A DNA stretch of 36,364 nt, taken from contig LSSK01000430.1 in NCBI GenBank assembly GCA_001969505.1, positions 1-36,364 of the forward strand. The letters are read 5' to 3'. The position numbers and the translations under genes are program-made. Below, in pieces: positions 32,318-36,364 of the stretch (the first letter of the stretch is position 1; each line of letters opens with the position of its first letter). The notes below the pieces were generated by a model. The model was not told the DNA's origin, did no database searches, and saw only the letters and a program-made list of their open reading frames with translations. Source of the DNA: Zancudomyces culisetae (Eukaryota > Kickxellomycota > Harpellomycetes > Harpellales > Legeriomycetaceae).

Positions 32318-33279
32318 GGGGAGATTTATATTTTCATGTAACTTGCTTTTTATAATATATTCTAAATAAATCCATCGAAACGCTTTTCTATGTTTGCGGG
32401 GCAAAGATTGGCAACCATAAGACTGTCTTAGGTGCAATTGGAATATTCTCCATTCGGTTAGTATACAAACCACTCAATTTGGTGGAGTTTGGACCGTTTT
32501 CTGAAAAAAGTAATATTAAAACAGCAGGTTTATTCCGTCAATTTACTGCTGGCTGAAAAAGTATGTTTTTTTTTGCACAAGGGTATCAATAATGTGCATC
32601 TTTTTGGTGAAACTCAAACGGCACTTATAGCTACCAATTGATGCCACTTCTTCCTTTAAACACCTAGGCATAAGGAGAAAGTTGTACAAAAATATATATT
32701 ACCAAGGACCCGGTTATAAGTGAACGTGAACCACGTTGGGGTTTGGGGTTTGGGCTTTGGGATTAGAAGTTGAGATATTGTGGTGCTAGCTTGTTTGCGA
32801 TTGTGGGCACACAAGGGAATCATCTATTCATTCACTCCGAATGATTGCCTTTTTAAGAAATGAACTAAACAGTTTACTCTTACCAGTTAGCAAGAAGGAG
32901 CTGGATGGCAAGTATTTCTAGAGCTATATACTGGGATAGAACTTATTAGAGGTCAGGACCATACCAAACCAAATATGTTCATACTATATACTTGTACCCA
33001 AGTTATTTATCTATTTTGGTTTCACAAAGAAGCAGTTTGCATTGTGCAGACAAAGTCGGAACCAAAAATAAAAACATTCATATTAATCGCCAAACAAAGT
33101 TTTTTGGGCCTTATATAAGATATGGTTATTGTTTGATGTAAAGTAATAACTTTCCCGGAGGTTGGTTTTTTCTTATTGTGAAGGAAAATCGGGTTGATTA
33201 CTTCAAAAGCTATAAACACCGAATTTGTAATACGTCTTAGACAATGAGAGAAAAGTGTATAGTATGAAAGGAGGGGAAA

Positions 33280-33318
33280 GGAAGGTGGAAGGTGGAAGGT
33301 GGAAGGTGGAAGGGTGGG
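33280..33318. repeat. GGAAGGT tandem repeat
   Basis: About five consecutive copies of a 7-base GGAAGGT unit with a purine-rich left flank. It is strand-asymmetric (almost all purine plus T). Simple repeat; no function inferred. Confidence 0.9.
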
Positions 33319-34020
33319 TCCAACTTGCTAAACACTAGCAATATGTAAACCCTAATAGATTTTGCCCCCGATTACCAAAAATTAAAACAATCTCCTATGT
33401 AGACTCAATTGAGGTTTTGATTGTGTTATCCCCATTTCGATTGTTTGCGCTAAACTTCTTGCTTTAGTTACAAATAGTGAAAATGGCAAAAATAAGAATC
33501 ACGATGATTTAACAAGCCCTGATCACTAATAGGTAAAAAAAACAAACAATAACATTGATAATCCATGATCAACTATTCTGAATTGCTTGTTATTCCTTAT
33601 AAAAAGTGATGAGATTTTTTTTTCGAAACAAATTAATGAGCGCAAATACCAAAAAGTTCGGAATGTATTCCTGTTAGCGATGGTTTAGGGGCTGTTTAAG
33701 AAGGTACAATTCATTGATTTTTTTTCCTATTACAAGTACAATGATGATTTTCTAATAATCTAATTTAAAAGAACTCGCATAATAGTTATAAGTTAACAAT
33801 AACAATAAGAGAAGAAAGTTCACATAAGCAAAAACATAGGGCAATGGCAATAACAACGGTAAAAAGACCTTACTTGACCACAAGACAATTGAAATATTGG
33901 TCTGCTGGCCCATTTTTTTGGCTTATCATTTGTCATTGAAACACACAAATAGTATAACTTGTATCCATTGCCATCATATATTCACGGCCAGTTTTATTTT
34001 AGAATGGTTTTATATAAATA

Positions 34021-34299
34021 TCAATTTAATGCTGTCATAAATTGAAATGAATCTTTAGCTTTAAAAGTTTCTAATAAAAAGAAACAGAAAATACTAGAAA
34101 CCAAAAATAAAACCAAAAGAGTATCTCTCGACTTAAACGTAAAGAGTGAAGTTTGGTTTACTGAGCTACCATTGCAACTAGCATTTCTAACATTGACATC
34201 ATTGACATTATTCATATTAGCACTAGCATCATTATAGGCATTATAGGCATTATAGGCATTATAGAAATTTCTTCTTAAGAAAAAAGTGGTTTTATCAAA
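34021..34299 (-). other. Open minus-strand frame with Asn-Ala-Tyr repeats, divergent to the surface protein gene
   Basis: The frame is open for 92 codons from 34299 to a TAA at 34021, but the first ATG is at 34215. It begins after a GTATAG that could be a splice acceptor. It encodes three NAY repeats, an Asn/Ser-rich part with N-x-S/T sites, and a hydrophobic LLVLFLVSSIFCFFLL segment. An upstream exon would overlap the surface-protein gene in antisense, which is unlikely. Probably chance, but the 9-bp repeat in frame is noted. Confidence 0.18.
34231..34264. repeat. ATTATAGGC nonamer tandem repeat
   Basis: Three exact copies of a 9-base unit and a partial fourth, ending about 50 bp before the start codon of the surface-protein gene. 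It may lie in that gene's promoter or leader. Confidence 0.92.
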
Positions 34300-34312
34300 C
34301 TATACACAAAAG

Positions 34313-36181
34313 ATGGGTAGATCGGATAAAAATTTACTATTAAGTCTTGCATTAATAGGTTTTTTCTCGGAGGTATGGGCGATAAACACAGTAACGATAT
34401 ATAAATGCAAAGTTTCGCCTGTCTATACTCAGGAAAGTGTAACAGATTCATACCAAAGCTGCGTTAGCATATATGGAAGTGGGAAATGGTCGGCTGGGGA
34501 TTCGTGCAACTACTGTTACTGCGATGAGTATGGAGTGACATGTTCTCAAAACAACTGCGATTCCTCTGACTCAACACCTTACCAAACATACTACCCAACA
34601 GTACAATGCACTGATACCGATTGTGATTACGTAGACTATAGTAGTACTGATGTAGACAGCGTTTATACTACACCTGACACATGTTATGAGACATCCACGA
34701 TATATGAGACATCCACAACTTGTGAAACATCCACAGTTTATGAAACCCAAACTGTTTACTTATCAGTGACCCCCGAGCAAAGTTATCCACAATTACCAAC
34801 CAACACTGACGATTATTATTCACAAACATATTACCCATCTACTGATAATACAGATAACTACTGTACTGATGGAGCATGCACAGACACAGACTATTACTGT
34901 ACCGATGACGCATGCACAGACACAAACAACTATTGTACTGATGGAGCATGCACAGACACAGACACAGACAACTATTGTACTGATGGAGCATGCACAGACA
35001 CAGATAGCTATACTGAGTACAACACATACAACCCTGTTTATTACCCAAGTACTGTTACCATTTTTGCCACTACATATCCAACTGATGAGTATCCAACCGA
35101 CACATATCCAACTGATGAATATCCAACCGACACATACCCAACTGATGAATATCCAACTGATGTATATTCAACCGACACATACCAAACTGATGTATACCCA
35201 ACTGACACATATCCAACTGACACATACGCTGACTCAACATGTGATGATGTAGAACCTACCGATTATGTGGATTCAATCTCAACTGAAGATAATGCATACC
35301 AAACACAAATGCCAAACTATGATGACAACGACTACGAAACCTTTGATAGTAGCTACCAGTTTACGGATGACAATGCATACAATACCTATCCAGTAGATTC
35401 TAATTCAGGACAATATTCTACTGCAGGTATTCCCTACCAAACCGACTCGTGGTATTATGACAATGATAATGATTACCAGCAAAACAATGGTTATTACCAG
35501 CAAAACAACTACCAAAATGGTCAAGGGGGAGTCACTTTTACTATTAATCAAGGGTATAACCAACAAAATATGAATCAAAACTACAATGGTATGGGATGGG
35601 GTGGTAATAATATGCAGGGAAACGTTGGGAATAACGTGGGTGTAATTGGGAATCGGGTTCCGCAAGGTGGTGTGGGCTTTTCAGGATTCAATGGTAGGAA
35701 TCAACAGGTTGGAAATCTGTCGAATAAGGATAGATCTAACCAGAAAAATTGGTCAAAGGGTCAGAATAACAGGGCTGCACAAACTAGCAACACCACAAAG
35801 AACGTCAACGCTGCACAAAACGCTAACGCTACACAGAATGACAACGCTGCACAGAACACTAACGCCACACAGAATGACAACACTGTACAGAACACTAACA
35901 CTACACGGAGGGGATCGTCTGAGCGAAACCGTACTGCTTCCTTCAACGTTGGGAATGTTAGAAACCCAAACACCACCACCCAAGCCGGTGTGGTGAACCC
36001 ACAAGGTGCAGCTGGCTCAATATTAGATGCACCAAATGCAAAAACGAGTGTAGCAAATCCGCTAACGGACACCGCCAATATTTCTGCGAATGCACCTCTT
36101 GATGTAGGCAGTACATCTACTAGCACCGTACACGCTACTATCTCTTGGACAAGAGTTAGATCAGCAACTTCAAGTGTATAA
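34313..36181 (+). CDS. Repetitive secreted surface protein with pacifastin-like Cys module
   Basis: Single exon, 622 aa from ATG 34313; an in-frame GTG at 34286 is ignored because the ATG begins a signal peptide (MGRSDKNLLLSLALIGFFSEVWA). Residues 50-82 hold six cysteines as C-x14-C-N-x-C-x-C-x3-G-x2-C-S-x3-C, close to the pacifastin serine-protease-inhibitor pattern. Residues 182-231 are four copies of an YCTDGACTDTD unit; 254-305 alternate YPTDE/YPTDT; 340-440 are Asp/Tyr/Asn/Gln-rich; 497-531 repeat NATQND/NAAQNT. The composition is acidic, Thr/Tyr-rich and consistent with an adhesin or wall protein. There is no hydrophobic C-terminal GPI signal. Repeats of this kind vary in copy number. 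Protease-inhibitor function is only an inference. Confidence 0.75.
   Translation: MGRSDKNLLLSLALIGFFSEVWAINTVTIYKCKVSPVYTQESVTDSYQSCVSIYGSGKWSAGDSCNYCYCDEYGVTCSQNNCDSSDSTPYQTYYPTVQCTDTDCDYVDYSSTDVDSVYTTPDTCYETSTIYETSTTCETSTVYETQTVYLSVTPEQSYPQLPTNTDDYYSQTYYPSTDNTDNYCTDGACTDTDYYCTDDACTDTNNYCTDGACTDTDTDNYCTDGACTDTDSYTEYNTYNPVYYPSTVTIFATTYPTDEYPTDTYPTDEYPTDTYPTDEYPTDVYSTDTYQTDVYPTDTYPTDTYADSTCDDVEPTDYVDSISTEDNAYQTQMPNYDDNDYETFDSSYQFTDDNAYNTYPVDSNSGQYSTAGIPYQTDSWYYDNDNDYQQNNGYYQQNNYQNGQGGVTFTINQGYNQQNMNQNYNGMGWGGNNMQGNVGNNVGVIGNRVPQGGVGFSGFNGRNQQVGNLSNKDRSNQKNWSKGQNNRAAQTSNTTKNVNAAQNANATQNDNAAQNTNATQNDNTVQNTNTTRRGSSERNRTASFNVGNVRNPNTTTQAGVVNPQGAAGSILDAPNAKTSVANPLTDTANISANAPLDVGSTSTSTVHATISWTRVRSATSSV
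34856..35005 (+). repeat. Coding tandem repeat, four copies of a 33-39-bp unit (YCTDGACTDTD)
   Basis: Within the surface-protein gene, near-identical units each carry two cysteines and several Asp/Thr. The high DNA identity between units (TGTACTGATGGAGCATGC core) points to recent slippage or recombination. Confidence 0.9.
35075..35227 (+). repeat. Coding tandem repeat of 15/30-bp units (YPTDE/YPTDT)
   Basis: About ten 15-base units encoding Tyr-Pro-Thr-Asp-Glu or Tyr-Pro-Thr-Asp-Thr, often paired into 30-base units, with the last copies diverged (VYSTD, YQTD). It lies directly after the Cys-containing repeat in the same protein. Confidence 0.92.
35801..35905 (+). repeat. Coding Asn/Ala/Gln repeat (NATQND/NAAQNT)
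   Basis: Six-codon units alternate NATQND and NAAQNT about six times with strong DNA similarity. Low-complexity segment in the C-terminal part of the surface protein. Confidence 0.88.
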
Positions 36182-36364
36182 TGTGTAATAAACTATAAAT
36201 CAATTTGGTGTATTTAAAAACTTTTTTTTTTTTGCTTGGTCAATTTACTAAATAAATTTCGCATAAAACTACTAGAAAAGTACACCATATAATACATATC
36301 TAATCAGCCTTTCTCTGTCCCTCTAAAGACTCCACACCTATAGGAACTCGGTTCAAGAAGAGCT

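Larger units (their letters stand above)
32318..34312. other. Gene-poor 2-kb region upstream of the repetitive surface protein
   Basis: AT-rich DNA with two short tandem repeats (33280-33318 and 34231-34264) and a G/T-rich stretch near 32738-32761. A minus-strand ORF at 34021-34299 is listed separately. No known gene family was seen; the promoter of the 34.3-kb gene should lie at the right end. Confidence 0.45.

Noticed and set aside
32738-32761. G/T-rich run reminiscent of telomeric repeats
   Set aside because: Units are irregular and only a few copies; interior to unique sequence.

Overview
The window is nuclear DNA from a eukaryote, most likely a fungus. It is AT-rich, genes lie on both strands, and most genes carry several short introns (70-188 bp). 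The housekeeping proteins have full fungal-type architectures: a Pns1-type choline-transporter-like protein, Rer1, Sgt1, an Emi1/DUF3128 protein, ribosomal protein eL29, LSm6, Dbr1, ATP synthase delta and proteasome beta5. The secreted, Thr-rich and Cys-containing proteins would suit an early-diverging, perhaps animal-associated fungus such as a trichomycete. That placement is a guess; the sequence does not fix the lineage.

Layout: 1-1324, 3' part of a low-complexity protein with two PP1-docking motifs (+). 2060-4174, non-canonical poly(A)/poly(U) polymerase (-). 4927-6790, PNS1 (-). 8291-9931, lariat debranching enzyme DBR1 (+). 10553-10865, RPL29 (-). 12389-13254, RER1 (+), followed by a doubtful membrane ORF and a small spliced PPxY/Cys-tail protein (13946-14347, +). 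15410-15959, EMI1-like (-), divergent from SGT1 (16387-17859, +). 18368-19306, secreted single-domain Thr-rich protein (-). 21120-21587, LSM6 (-). 23335-24882, secreted two-domain relative of the 18.4 kb protein (+). 26070-28098, MFSD1-like transporter (-). 29335-30218, ATP16 (+). 31264-32317, PRE2 (+). 34313-36181, repetitive secreted surface protein with a pacifastin-like Cys module (+).

Exon structures were built by hand by matching conserved protein families across GT..AG boundaries. Small multi-exon genes (RPL29, EMI1-like, LSM6, ATP16, the first two DBR1 exons, most of SGT1) have exons too short to stand out as ORFs. All 24 introns of the ten recognised genes begin GTA and end TAG, which is the most striking global property of the window.

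There is no operon-like logic. The genes serve RNA metabolism (TUTase, DBR1, LSM6), protein homeostasis (SGT1, PRE2, RER1, RPL29), mitochondria (ATP16, EMI1-like), membrane transport (PNS1, MFSD1-like) and the cell surface (18.4, 23.3 and 34.3 kb). No tRNA, rRNA, transposon or CRISPR-like array was recognised. I saw no clearly new multi-gene system; the most interesting items are the surface proteins, the splice-site uniformity, a stop-free 90-bp intron in PRE2 and the small PPxY protein with two possible forms.
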